DNA of 12,000 bases from Glandiceps talaboti. Its lineage: Eukaryota; Hemichordata; Enteropneusta; Spengelidae. The position numbers were made by a program, and so were the translations under genes. The notes beneath the pieces are model-generated. The model was not told the origin of the DNA. It did no database searches and saw only the letters and a list, made by a program, of their open reading frames with translations. This document shows positions 1-8,300 of the stretch, in pieces (the first letter of the stretch is position 1; every line of letters begins with the position of its first letter). The stretch covers positions 7,475,501 through 7,487,500 of the forward strand of contig NC_135553.1 of the NCBI RefSeq assembly GCF_964340395.1. The letters are read 5' to 3'.

Positions 1-110
1 CAGTTGTCGTGACTGTCAAATGAGGTGAAGCATATACATTACTCAACAAGGATCAAATTGAGTATATTTCATAATTCACATTTGAAGAGTCTTTTCTTTT
101 TTTCTCAAAG

Positions 111-258
111 GATGGAGATACATTACGCAAGATTAGCACTGACGAGAAAGAAAGTATGTTGACGATAAATTGGCACAGCGATGGAGATTCTATCTATAAA
201 TGTGACATTCATGCAAACTGTTCTGTCGAAAGTAAAGAAATTATCTTGGATACCAAAG
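111..258 (+). CDS. Gene A exon: C-terminal half of an Ig domain
   Basis: A pyrimidine-rich acceptor (CTTTTCTTTTTTTCTCAAAG) precedes a 49-codon open stretch that ends at an AAAG|GTATGG donor in phase 1. The translation contains the E-F strand signature of an Ig domain: MLTINWHSDGDSIYKCDIHA, that is L-x-I, then D-G-D, then Y-K-C with the F-strand cysteine. It closes with a G-strand-like SKEIILDTK. There is one N-glycosylation sequon (N-C-S) at codon 36 of the exon. The other half of the fold (B-C strands and its cysteine) must lie on an upstream exon outside the window. The exon opens in phase 0, so the Ig domain is split by a mid-domain intron, unlike the single-exon Ig domains of gene B. The other two reading frames from this acceptor close early. 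Confidence 0.7.
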
Positions 259-1573
259 GTATGGATATGTAAACAACATTGACACAACAAATGACAGTAG
301 AATTTTGAAACACTCTTTTTAAGCCTTGTATTATAATTACATAATTTTAAATTGATTCTAAAGTAACTCCATCTGCAAACTTGTCTGACAATATCTTTAA
401 AAAAAAATAACGTTCACAATATCTATAACGTAAATCTTACCCACAATATTTGCATTTTGGTTCAATGAAAATTGAGGAATTAACTTAGTATTGGGGAGCC
501 ACACTGTCACTATAAAATTACAAGATTATCGATTCAAAGAGATGGCAAACTCAGCACATCTTTTCATATTTCCCTAACTCGAAATAAATCACCTGCTTTT
601 AAATTCATTTGGTAAGGGCTGACTTCGTGTCCTGCATGTGACTGTCACTGCCCAACGACACAAGTAATCCAGACAGAGACAGTAACAGTATCAGAAACAG
701 ACACGTCAACAGAAACGGAAGCAGAAGCATGCTCTAGCAACGATGGTAAGAGTAGTTTTTAAAAAAATATCCTATAAATTATGATCTTATACATGTTGTA
801 TTAAATCTCTTCTGAGTCTGTCCCATCCATTCTAACTTGTTCACGATCAATGCAATGTTATGGTAAGACTCGAACCTAGTATAAGGGGTCAATTGATACA
901 GTCTTGCCATTGCCCTTATGATACAAAACACACTCCTGTGAGCTTTGAATTAAATTGTAGCTTTTCTCGAATTAGAAACGTTGGAGAAGTATGTCTGACG
1001 ATTTACTAAAATGCTGTGTTAAACATGAATTATTATAGATGAGAGTCTTCAATTGTATTAGAATAATTTGAAATCTTACCATTGTCCTTTCTTTTTCCCC
1101 AGGAATGGTCAATGGTTTTATTATATCTTGCGCATTCAATGTTGTACTGGTGTGCGCAATTTGTATTCTTATTTACAAGCTATATAAGGTACGAAGACAA
1201 GGGCATTGACACAATTCAATTGTCAATTCCTATCTATATTCCATGTTATTTTAAAACTGTTACTATTCAAGGATGCTTTTAAATGAAAACAATTTCGTAC
1301 AATACATTGCAAATGCACACTGGCCTCGAAAATTACAGTTCTACTGTGAGACAGTACATATTCCATGTAGACATTGATCAATTAAGCTAGATATTCATAC
1401 TGAAATTGTCTTTTAGGTTATTCTAAATGGGAGTCTTTCCACTTTATGGTCAAACAGAATTATACCTACACATAGCATTATCATAATGCGGGAAATTTAA
1501 CTGTAATATATGCAAAAGTCGAGCTAAAACAAATTGCATTCATTATATTTATATTGCATGCATGTGGCAATTT

Positions 1574-1640
<67 letters not shown>

Positions 1641-1672
1641 TCGTACACACGTGCGCTATCTAACAATTACTG

Positions 1673-1761
<89 letters not shown>

Positions 1762-1832
1762 TTATATGTATCTAGGCAAATAGGTACACTCCTGTACCTA
1801 GTGGTGCTCATCCAGATGATAATAAACTTTGA
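111..1832 (+). CDS. Gene A (partial): kinase-less Ig-domain transmembrane receptor, spliced
   Basis: Proposed join is 111-258, 617-745, 1103-1188, 1776-1832; the 5' part lies left of the window. The product is the C-terminal half of an Ig domain, a 43-residue stalk that is first Cys-rich and then Thr/Glu-rich, one transmembrane helix of about 20 residues, and a short cytoplasmic tail. Donor and acceptor phases agree at every junction (1/1, 1/1, 0/0). It is inferred to be a type I surface receptor. No kinase-like sequence is seen anywhere between 1189 and 5250. The 3' end is the weak point: the tail exon at 1776 may be replaced by, or spliced onward to, the exon at 4692-4807. The nearest relative in the window is gene B, which has the same Ig-stalk-TM order and phases. 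The gene is not recognised as a named family. Confidence 0.6.
259..616 (+). other. Gene A intron
   Basis: Intron between the Ig exon and the stalk exon. It is AT-rich with no repeats or other coding signal that I can see. The acceptor (TTTAAATTCATTTGGTAAG) has only a modest pyrimidine tract. Confidence 0.6.
617..745 (+). CDS. Gene A exon: Cys-rich plus Thr/Glu-rich stalk
   Basis: A 43-codon symmetric (phase 1-1) exon, entered after GGTAAG| and left at CGATG|GTAAGAG, a strong donor. The first part is unusually cysteine-dense: CPACDCHC, five cysteines counting the one just before the CDC pair, within about ten residues. The second part is a low-complexity T/E/S/V stretch (TETVTVSETDTSTETEAEA) typical of an extended, possibly O-glycosylated stalk. 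It ends in CSSND just before the membrane. The single frame is open throughout and in phase with both neighbours. This is a membrane-proximal linker; the Cys cluster could mediate dimerisation, which is inference only. Confidence 0.6.
746..1102 (+). other. Gene A intron
   Basis: Intron with a strong acceptor (TTGTCCTTTCTTTTTCCCCAG). No other element is recognised inside it. Confidence 0.6.
1103..1188 (+). CDS. Gene A exon: transmembrane helix
   Basis: A textbook acceptor (long pyrimidine tract then CCCCAG) opens in phase 1. The exon encodes G-M-V-N-G followed by a continuous hydrophobic segment, FIISCAFNVVLVCAICILIY, and then the basic KLYK stop-transfer cluster. The AAG|GTACGA donor leaves in phase 0. 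The basic residues lie on the C-terminal side, so the preceding Ig and stalk parts are extracellular (type I). The TM exon of gene B also runs phase 1 to phase 0. If this donor were not used, the frame would stop seven codons later (VRRQGH then TGA), giving a nearly tail-less receptor. Confidence 0.7.
1580..1640. repeat. (AC)n/(GC)n microsatellite
   Basis: About 23 AC units run straight into about 7 GC units. The whole tract alternates purine and pyrimidine, and the GC part is the class of sequence known to adopt Z-DNA most readily. Confidence 0.95.
1674..1757. repeat. (TA)n microsatellite
   Basis: About 42 uninterrupted TA units, able to extrude as a cruciform. Together with the AC/GC tract it mirrors the (AT)n(GT)n compound repeat at 9150-9238 read on the other strand. 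Confidence 0.95.
1776..1832 (+). CDS. Gene A candidate tail exon (proximal stop)
   Basis: After TATGTATCTAG| the phase-0 frame demanded by the TM exon reads 18 codons, ANRYTPVPSGAHPDDNKL, then TGA. This would be a short hydrophilic cytoplasmic tail with one tyrosine in a Y-x-P-V-P context. Supporting evidence is the phase match and the plausible composition. Against it are the poor acceptor context (a TA repeat directly upstream) and the short length. An internal weak GT (after CCTAGTG) is in phase 1 and could splice on to the exon at 4692, which also needs phase 1. That would put NRYTPVPS in front of the tyrosine-containing distal tail. Confidence 0.4.
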   Translation, partial: ANRYTPVPSGAHPDDNKL

Positions 1833-1869
1833 CAACATTCACGGAAGTTTTATGCAGAGAATAACCTAA

Positions 1870-2979
1870 GGGGTGGACCATTTGATATCCTGGGGGGGGG
1901 GGGTAATATCAATGCCCCTATACCAATGTTACATGGAAACCTTTTTTAAGCTATATATTACTTTAGCTTTTTGAAGCTTGGCAATATTACCTCAGAGTCT
2001 ATGAATAACCTAAAAATTGCCTAAATAGAAACAAAAAGCTCCAGATCTGCCAGGGGAAAACCCCTTCGTCTCCCTCACCCCAGAGGCCACTCATTCGTTA
2101 AACCAACAATAAAAAACTTCAAAAGCTTCTAGGGGAGACCCCCTAGGACCCCCATAAGGGGTAGACATGTCCCAGTCTCAAATTAAAGTTCTTCCCTCCA
2201 CCTCTCACAATCAAGATGCTATGAAACTTTATTTCAAAAATGTTTCAACCTAATATAGTCGCTTTTTACATGTTAGAGCTGTCTTGTAAAGCTTGGAAAT
2301 TATTGCCTGAAAGTGTCTGTGATTAGCCTAAAAATTGGCTTTAGGAGTAAAAATCCTCTAGGGCTTCTAGGGCGACACCCCCTAGAAACCCCCCCACCCA
2401 TACACACACTCACACAAAGAGGTGGACATATCCCAATCTCAAAGCTCTTCCCACTACAGCTTAATGTCAAGATGCTATGAAACTTTATTCACGGAGGTCA
2501 GTGACTTTTTGTCAACCCAATGGAAAAAAAACACTGACCACCCCCTATTCCCCCAAGGCTGGAGAAACTGACTGGCCTGTCTGAATGTTTGAGCTCACCA
2601 ATCAAGTTTCCGATTTGCATTTTCAATTTTCAGAGTGTCATCATACCATGGCATAAAAGCTGTCAATGATGTTTATTTAATTGAAAATCAAACATGTATT
2701 GAAATATGTTTTTTTCTAAATATAATCTGTGTGTGATAGAACAGCATCTTTTACGCTCTTACCCTGTGCGAAAACCAAACAGAAAATTGTGACAACAAAA
2801 GTAGGTGTTCAACATATAGGCGTAAAAAAATCTGGATATCTCAAAGAAGGAAAAAAAAAGTTGCCAGCATAGGCGAAAGAGAAAAAAATTTATTCACAGG
2901 CAAGCAGGTGTCAAAAAAGTAATGACTCTCAACCAATCTTCCAAGCCCCCCCCCCCCCGGATATCAAATGGTCTACCCC
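1870..2979. mobile_element. 1.1-kb non-autonomous DNA transposon with TIRs and TAA target duplication
   Basis: The left end reads GGGGTGGACCATTTGATATCC followed by a run of G. The right end, read in reverse complement, is GGGGTAGACCATTTGATATCC followed by a run of G. The roughly 21-bp TIRs thus match except for one base, with G tracts of about 12 and 14 just inside. TAA flanks both sides (1867-1869 and 2980-2982). A 3-bp TAA/TTA duplication is characteristic of the PIF/Harbinger superfamily, so that is the favoured class. No transposase frame is visible, so it would be non-autonomous. The inside holds diverged internal repeats (listed separately). Confidence 0.75.
1974..2500. repeat. Diverged internal direct repeats within the transposon
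   Basis: Two related blocks share, in order, AAGCTTGG (1974 and 2289), CCTAAAAATTG, CTTCTAGGG followed by a CCCCCTAG segment, GTGGACAT/GTAGACAT plus CCCA-TCTCAAA, and CAAGATGCTATGAAACTTTA (2212 and 2468). The spacing between copies falls from about 315 to about 256 bp, so indels have accumulated. This is an old internal duplication. Confidence 0.65.
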
Positions 2980-2982
2980 TAA

Positions 2983-3155
2983 GCGATAGATGAGACCTAC
3001 AGATGGCACGAGATTTGTTGTTCCGTGGGCTACAAGTCGGGAATGTTACATTTCACAGTCTACCTGGAATGGAGAATGATGTAAATGTGTACTGAATACC
3101 AACTGTTGGTGGGAAAGACATATATTCTACAGTTATCATTCAGCCAAATGATTTA
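2983..3155. other. Unassigned spacer
   Basis: Short stretch between the transposon and the tandem array. No gene or repeat is recognised. Confidence 0.5.
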
Positions 3156-3669
3156 GGTTTTATTTGCATAATGAATTTAGGCAATTAGGCTATATCTTAA
3201 GACTGCATACTTCAATTTCGATATAATTTAGTATATTCATTAAATATAGCAAAATACATTTGTCCTATAAGATTTGTTGATGTACCTTACGGTGTTAATG
3301 AATAATTTGCATAATTAATGAATTTCGGTAATTAGGCTATATCTTAAGACTGCATACTTCGATTTCAATACCATTCAGTACATACATTAACCATAACAAA
3401 TCGTATGTAGCCTATACACTTTGTTGGTGTACCTGACAGTGTTAATGAATAATTTGCATAATTAATGAGTTTCGGTAATTAGACTATAACTTAAGAATCT
3501 ACATTTCAATTTTGATACAATTCAGTGCATACGTTAACCTTAATAAATCCCATACGTCCTGTAAAGTTTATTGATGTACCTCACAGTGTTAAAGAATAAT
3601 TTGCATAAGTAATGAGTTAGGTAATTAGGCTATGTCTTAAGACTGCATACTTAAATTTCAGTACCATTT
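3156..3669. repeat. Tandem array of about 147-bp units, about 3.4 copies
   Basis: The landmark TTAGGCTAT/TTAGACTAT recurs at 3185, 3332, 3479 and 3625, giving periods of 147, 147 and 146. A second landmark, ATTTGCAT, recurs at 3162, 3305, 3452 and 3599. Each unit also carries CTTAAGA-CTGCATACTTC, a GTTGATGTACCT-like segment and GTTAATGAATAATTTGCATAA. Copies differ by scattered substitutions of roughly 10-20%, so the array is not a recent amplification. The first and last units are incomplete. Confidence 0.85.
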
Positions 3670-4285
3670 TTACCTTGTTGTTTTGCAATTTCTCCCAATA
3701 TCAAGCTACTGCTGTTTGGTGTGAGCCATGTGATCGTGTAATTAACGCAGAATCTCGGGAAATATACACTTTCATTGAACACATTCATCAGGTGTAATAA
3801 AGTATGATTTATAACAATATTATGAAATCTATAAGCCTACGGAAATAAATTGTTGGTCTTCAACACTGTTGTTCACGATCTAGCCTACGTGTATTACTTC
3901 GCAAAATTGTAGTAACACTGTTGACCTTTACATTGACCTCTATATATTCAATGCACTGTGAGAGCGCAATGTGTGGTTTGAACAGGGAGTTTGAATTATA
4001 TTTATGATAGCAAGACGATACCCCTTACGGAAGGGCATTCAGATTAAATCTGGTCTAAACTACTGTACGGGTGGATTTTACACAATTTATAGCTAAGCTA
4101 AGGAGGTGATATAAGCAGTAGCACAATCCGTATATGTTCCTTGTTTTGTATCACCTTTGGACAAGATTTAAAAGAAATTGATCGCATTTAACACCAGCAG
4201 TCTCAATGTACTACAGTTTTTTAGTTATGCCCTTTTACGATAAATGTGATAGCCATTCAGTAAAAAAAAGTATGAACACCACTAG
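3670..4285. other. Intergenic or intronic sequence without recognised features
   Basis: AT-rich sequence with stops in all frames. No gene, RNA gene or clear repeat is recognised. Confidence 0.5.
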
Positions 4286-4400
4286 TTATTATTCTTTTAT
4301 TAGTCCTTAAATCATACAGCTCACAACTGTACAGAATCAATAAAAAACAATATACATAGACCCCCCTGAAAAGGGTGAGTGAACGCAAAGACAAGCTACA
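4286..4400 (-). mobile_element. Possible 3' tail of a minus-strand retroelement
   Basis: Read on the minus strand this runs TCACCCTTTTCAGGGGGGTC, then a T-rich stretch, then GACTAATAAAAGAATAATAAC, with an AATAAA signal at 4301-4296. That layout resembles the 3' end of a non-LTR element or a processed transcript. No coding part is recognised upstream on that strand, so the class is uncertain and this could be chance. Confidence 0.25.
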
Positions 4401-4553
4401 AATATACACAAATACAACTTACCATCGATTTAATAATCTGACGGCTGATGGGACAAATCAATATTATTTATATATGTGAATCATTTGTAGTTATACATGG
4501 GCCACTTGTGTGTTTTGCTTACACAACATGTAATGTGTCGTTTTTTAATAAAG

Positions 4554-4591
4554 GGACTTGAAAGTTCGTATCCTGTTGCTGAGTTATACAG
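4554..4591 (+). CDS. Weak candidate small tail exon
   Basis: TGTCGTTTTTTAATAAAG| followed by 38 bases and then ACAG|GTTATT. Taken in phase 0, as the gene A TM exon requires, it reads GLESSYPVAELY, a tail-like peptide with two tyrosines. It then leaves in phase 2, which does not fit the next candidate exon at 4692 (phase 1). In phase 2 it reads DLKVRILLLSYT and leaves in the right phase, but then has no matching donor. Kept only as a possibility. Confidence 0.15.
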
Positions 4592-4691
4592 GTTATTATT
4601 CGCTTCTTGCTCATCTATATCATTTAACATGAAGTTTCGATGGCTTTCAAAAGAAGTGAATATTATTGAACACTAATTTGTTATTTTAAAG

Positions 4692-4807
4692 ACGCAGCTA
4701 ATGAAATCAGCAAAATAGAAAATGAAACAGAGTATTCTAAGAAAAATTGTATTTACGTGCGAGTCGAATCTGCTTTAAAACAAATTGCAGACAATGTCAA
4801 TATATAG
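4692..4807 (+). CDS. Candidate distal terminal exon of gene A: tyrosine-containing cytoplasmic tail
   Basis: The acceptor has a good branch-point-like CACTAAT and a T-rich tract (CACTAATTTGTTATTTTAAAG). In phase 1 it reads 38 codons to TAG; the other two frames close within about nine codons. The peptide is charged and hydrophilic with two tyrosine contexts, NETEYSKKN and CIYVRVESAL, as seen in signalling tails of Ig receptors. A second AG six bases downstream is also in phase 1. It would need a phase-1 donor. The gene A TM exon ends in phase 0, so an intermediate exon (for example 1776 onward with a weak internal donor) is required. An AATAAA follows at 5165-5170. This may instead be a chance open frame. 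Confidence 0.35.
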
Positions 4808-5250
4808 GAGCTATGTTTTTACATACCAGTATTTGTGAATCTCCGATTTTACTGCTGTTTGTCGTGATAAGAAATGTAAACAATACTTTTGAATGATGCA
4901 ACCATAGGTACACATATCGAAACATGTCGAAACATTTCCATGATGTCATAGTATACTTGTAATAGTAAAGTAGAACTCATGCACGTTTATCATACGTTAA
5001 TATGTTTCTTTAGAAAATTGCAATAATTTTTTTTAATGTTTATATTTGTCTAATGTTTTGCTATTTCATCGTTCGTAAAATTAAATGTATTATATAAACA
5101 TCTGATCGTGTAACGACATCATATGTATGAAGTCGTAAACTAAAGACGGACATCAGTAGTGGAAAATAAATAACTGATCGGACCTCTATTGTTTAGCGTT
5201 CCCGAACTCTGGGGGCTGATGCAACTTCGCGGTTTGGTCACGTGAGCTCA
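4808..5250 (+). promoter_or_regulatory. Intergenic segment: possible gene A 3' UTR / polyA signal and gene B promoter
   Basis: If gene A ends at 4807, this is its 3' UTR, with a canonical AATAAA at 5165-5170. The last 80 bases before the gene B start region are less AT-rich and include a CACGTG E-box (5239-5244). A short upstream frame (ATG at 5219, stop nine codons later) would precede the gene B start if transcription begins before it. No TATA box is obvious. Regulatory roles are inferred from motifs only. Confidence 0.3.
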
Positions 5251-5328
5251 ATGAACGCTCTAGCAATAACAATATTAAATGATATTCCCTTCGTTCCGGA
5301 TTTGTCGAGTATCCTCGAATGGGCAATC

Positions 5329-5389
5329 ATGTCGATACTGAGTTGGCTGTCACTGATGTATCTTGGAACAATGGCATTGTTTTGCACAG
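5329..5389 (+). CDS. Gene B exon 1: signal peptide
   Basis: ATG opens a 20-codon exon ending TGCACAG|GTTAGT in phase 1. The peptide MSILSWLSLMYLGTMALFCT is a classic signal sequence without a charged n-region. The split codon (G|TT, Val) joins the next exon cleanly. An in-frame ATG 26 codons upstream (5251) is open all the way through, but it would bury the hydrophobic core behind a polar 26-residue extension. The downstream ATG is therefore preferred. Confidence 0.65.
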
Positions 5390-8300
5390 GTTAGTGGGTT
5401 TATGCATATGGTTTCCTATATTACGATCAATGACATATCTTGAATTAATTAAAACTTGTACAATCTAACTAACACTTCATATATTTGCATTGCTATTAAC
5501 AATCTGGAAGCTGTTCGGATAGATGGATAAATCATCTCCAAATTAATCGGTGATGTCAACCTATGTTGTCTTTGGTTTGTTATTCTGTTTGTATAATTTT
5601 TTGAAAAATAATATAAATATTGCAGTCTTCGAGGCAGTATTTATCAGCCTGTAACGCCTGCCTTACGACTTTTCTCGGAAGACCTTTTCCTTATATGGTG
5701 CGTGGGTCACACTACACAAACGCTGCCCAAAAATGGAAGACTTAGTGATTACCATAGAGTTCGTGTTAATTTTTTGAGTGTGTACACGTGTAAATAAGCA
5801 ACCAGTGTCTCAAGTAGATTGGAATTTTAGATATCGTCGAAACTAGGCTCAAAACTAATGCCTGAGTTGTTAATCACTGTAGTTTTAGTTTGTTTATCAT
5901 GACGTAGTTTCAGTAACCGATAATAAGAGGATATACAAAATAAGAATTGTCAAGCCTTCGTTTCTATATATCCCTTTAGTTCAACGTTATGTTTGTGCTG
6001 AGAAGTCCTCATTGGTGATATATGCAAACGTGGGGTCGTCAGTCGATTTGTCCTTTCCCTTCGGAGATAATGAAGGAGAAGAAATATCGATGGTTCGCTG
6101 GGAAAGAATGGGTGGCCAGTTTCTGACTAAGATATTAGCAGGCAGTGAAGCCAAATACTGTTATAACTGTCGAGACAAGTATGAAGTGGTAGACATGTCA
6201 ACCTTACGGATAAAGACGGTGGAATTATCTGACGATGGTGAATACGATCGGTTTACTATATTCACTTCGAACAGACAAAGCAGAGAACATGTTCAACTGT
6301 CAGTTGGAGGTAATATTATGATTAATTTAGGCTACGCCTATTTCTAAGTGACGTTGCTAGAGGGCAGTGTTCAACTCTACACTTTGAATTGTTGTACTCA
6401 TGTAATTCTTGTCCTCGCCCCAACCACACGCAAAACGAAATGGGTCCATTTTATACATGTACACTGAAATACTAAACTGTATACTCGTTTCGGAAATGGT
6501 ATATTCCTCGAGCAGGAAATGTCAGCGAAACTTTTCTCAGTTAATCGCTAACAATTCCCGTTGAATAAAAATCAATGAAATGAAAATAACAAATAACTAA
6601 TTACTATATACAGCAAGGTGTCAAATATGACACCTTAATTCAAGTTCAGTTCAGACTGATGAAACTGATAACCAGAAGGTTGCGAAAATCATGCACCACA
6701 AATTATGGCACCATCTGGCGCAACTAGATTTACTACATTATAGTGTCATTCACCCATAGGATGTGACAAACTATCACTGTAATTGTTCGAAAGTGTGACG
6801 TGTCTGGAGTGACCTACCCTAAATGCCTGTAATTCATTATGCCCGTGTTGGTCAACCTCAGTCAAAAATCTTTTGTATAGAGAGGTTTGGTATCTACAGG
6901 GTTGGGAGATGAACATGTATTTCTTAACATATTTTCACAACGTTAAAGGATAATGACGCACATAAATGGGCAACCAATACAAAAGATCGTCCAAAACTTA
7001 TACAATTATTATTCGTTTAAGCTGTCTCTTGGCATTGAAAGCTAACAGACCGCATCTACAAAATGTACTTTGTAAATTCAGAATTTCTGCTCATAACTTG
7101 CACATAGAAACAGGCAGAAGATGTATTAATACACACAGAGACCAGATATTCTGTGAACATTGTAAAACGGTACTTGAAGACGAATACCACTTCCCCCCTT
7201 ACTTGTTGTCCCTTGTACACAGACATATGCACAAGACAGAAATACATTCCAGCATGTTATTATAAACAACCACACTATGACAAATTTGTAACACTCATGA
7301 AGACCAATTGCATGCACACACAAAGAAATCTCGCCATGCATCTTTCGTTTTTCGTGACAGAAACCAATAATGTATTTATGTATTTAGTTATTTTCACTTC
7401 ATTATCTTATTTATCATGTATTCAGACACCGAAACACATGGTTTTTGTATGACTTTAGCTTTCTAGTGTCTGATATGACAATTTGAACAGTTAAGTTTGT
7501 ACGTAAGGCCAGTGGCCTGAGAGTACTGATATGAATAAAGGATTGATCGATTGACTGTAATCTCTTCTCAAGCGATTATCTCGAAAATGAAATTACCAAA
7601 AACACAGTCAGACTGAGTAAAACTCCACGTACACCAAGATGTAGATTTCAGAACAGAATTTGGGTTAAGTAAAAGTCCTCACCTGCTAGTAATTATTTTG
7701 TTCACAATACACATGTGATTAAAAGTACTTCAGTATTATCTATATGTCCTCAACTTTTTTTTAATGGGGAACAGAGACGAGGCTGGTAATCTTAGCTGCG
7801 TTTCTTTATGTTTAGCAGGATCCAGAAAAAGATATTTTCAGCAACCCTATAACTTGCGACCTTTCCTATCTAAATAGATTTTTTTTTAAAAATGCGAATC
7901 TTGCTCAGAAGAGGCGGACTGATCAAGTTTCGGGCGAGGCATTCTGGGAAACAAACAAAGTTTGGGCTACATTGTAAATGTCTCTTGATGCAATAGCCTC
8001 AGTACTTCTGTTTGGGCAATCGAGGCGACTTGTTGGATTTCTAATTTGAATTAGGCAAGACAGCAAGCCACTAATTTTATCGAAAATTGAGAATAGTTTT
8101 CTACATGTGCAGGATCTCATATCACCTTATATTGATCATTATGCTATGTGTTTGAGTGCAAAATGGCTACAAAATTCCAAACTCTTTTCTCCTTTACAAA
8201 TCTTAACAGAATCATTCAAGTTACAGATAAGAACTGGAGACAAATTCATCGATAAACAGCGTCGTATAATTACTCGCTTGATTATGACGTCATTCACTGC

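Larger units (their letters stand above)
1189..1775 (+). other. Gene A intron holding a CA/CG/TA microsatellite
   Basis: Intron between the TM exon and the proximal tail exon. It is ordinary AT-rich sequence up to 1579, then alternating purine-pyrimidine repeats from 1580 to 1757. The TA run comes within 18 bases of the proposed acceptor, so the acceptor has no proper pyrimidine tract. A good branch-point-like CTAAC sits at about 1660, ahead of the TA run. Confidence 0.45.
6310..8209 (+). other. Gene B intron 2 (1.9 kb), site of a LINE insertion
   Basis: Holds a CTCF-like core (6358-6368), a small inverted repeat (6615-6636) and the LINE fragment at about 7015-7557. Nothing is recognised in 6640-7010 or 7560-8180. 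It ends with a strong acceptor (ACTCTTTTCTCCTTTACAAA then TCTTAACAG). Confidence 0.6.

Noticed and set aside
1-24. Possible end of the upstream gene A Ig exon (reads SCRDCQM, then AG|GTGAAG)
   Set aside because: It resembles NCRDKY in gene B Ig1 and has a fair donor, but in that frame it leaves in phase 2, and the exon at 111 is only open when entered in phase 0. The phase-0 frame has a TGA at 10-12. It could be real only with a sequencing error or another acceptor.
1082-1282. 66-codon open frame overlapping the gene A TM exon
   Set aside because: It is in a different frame from the spliced exon; the frame used at 1103 gives the TM helix and fits both phases.
1481-1869. Open frames across the CA/TA microsatellites on both strands
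   Set aside because: They consist of dinucleotide repeats translated as (TH)n, (YI)n, (CV)n and similar; they are repeat artefacts.
5251-5328. Upstream in-frame start for gene B
   Set aside because: It is open and in frame, but it would place 26 polar and mixed residues ahead of a good signal peptide; kept as an alternative, not as the call.
7056-7341. Minus-strand open frames of 63 and 71 codons
   Set aside because: They are antisense shadows of the LINE fragment, which has recognisable protein features on the + strand.
7923-8120. Minus-strand 65-codon open frame
   Set aside because: No recognisable domain, no splice or promoter context, and it lies in a gene B intron.
8107-8209. Extension of the Ig2 exon to the acceptor at 8112
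   Set aside because: That acceptor would enter in phase 0, clashing with the phase-1 donor of exon 2; the acceptor at 8209 fits phase and has a far better pyrimidine tract.
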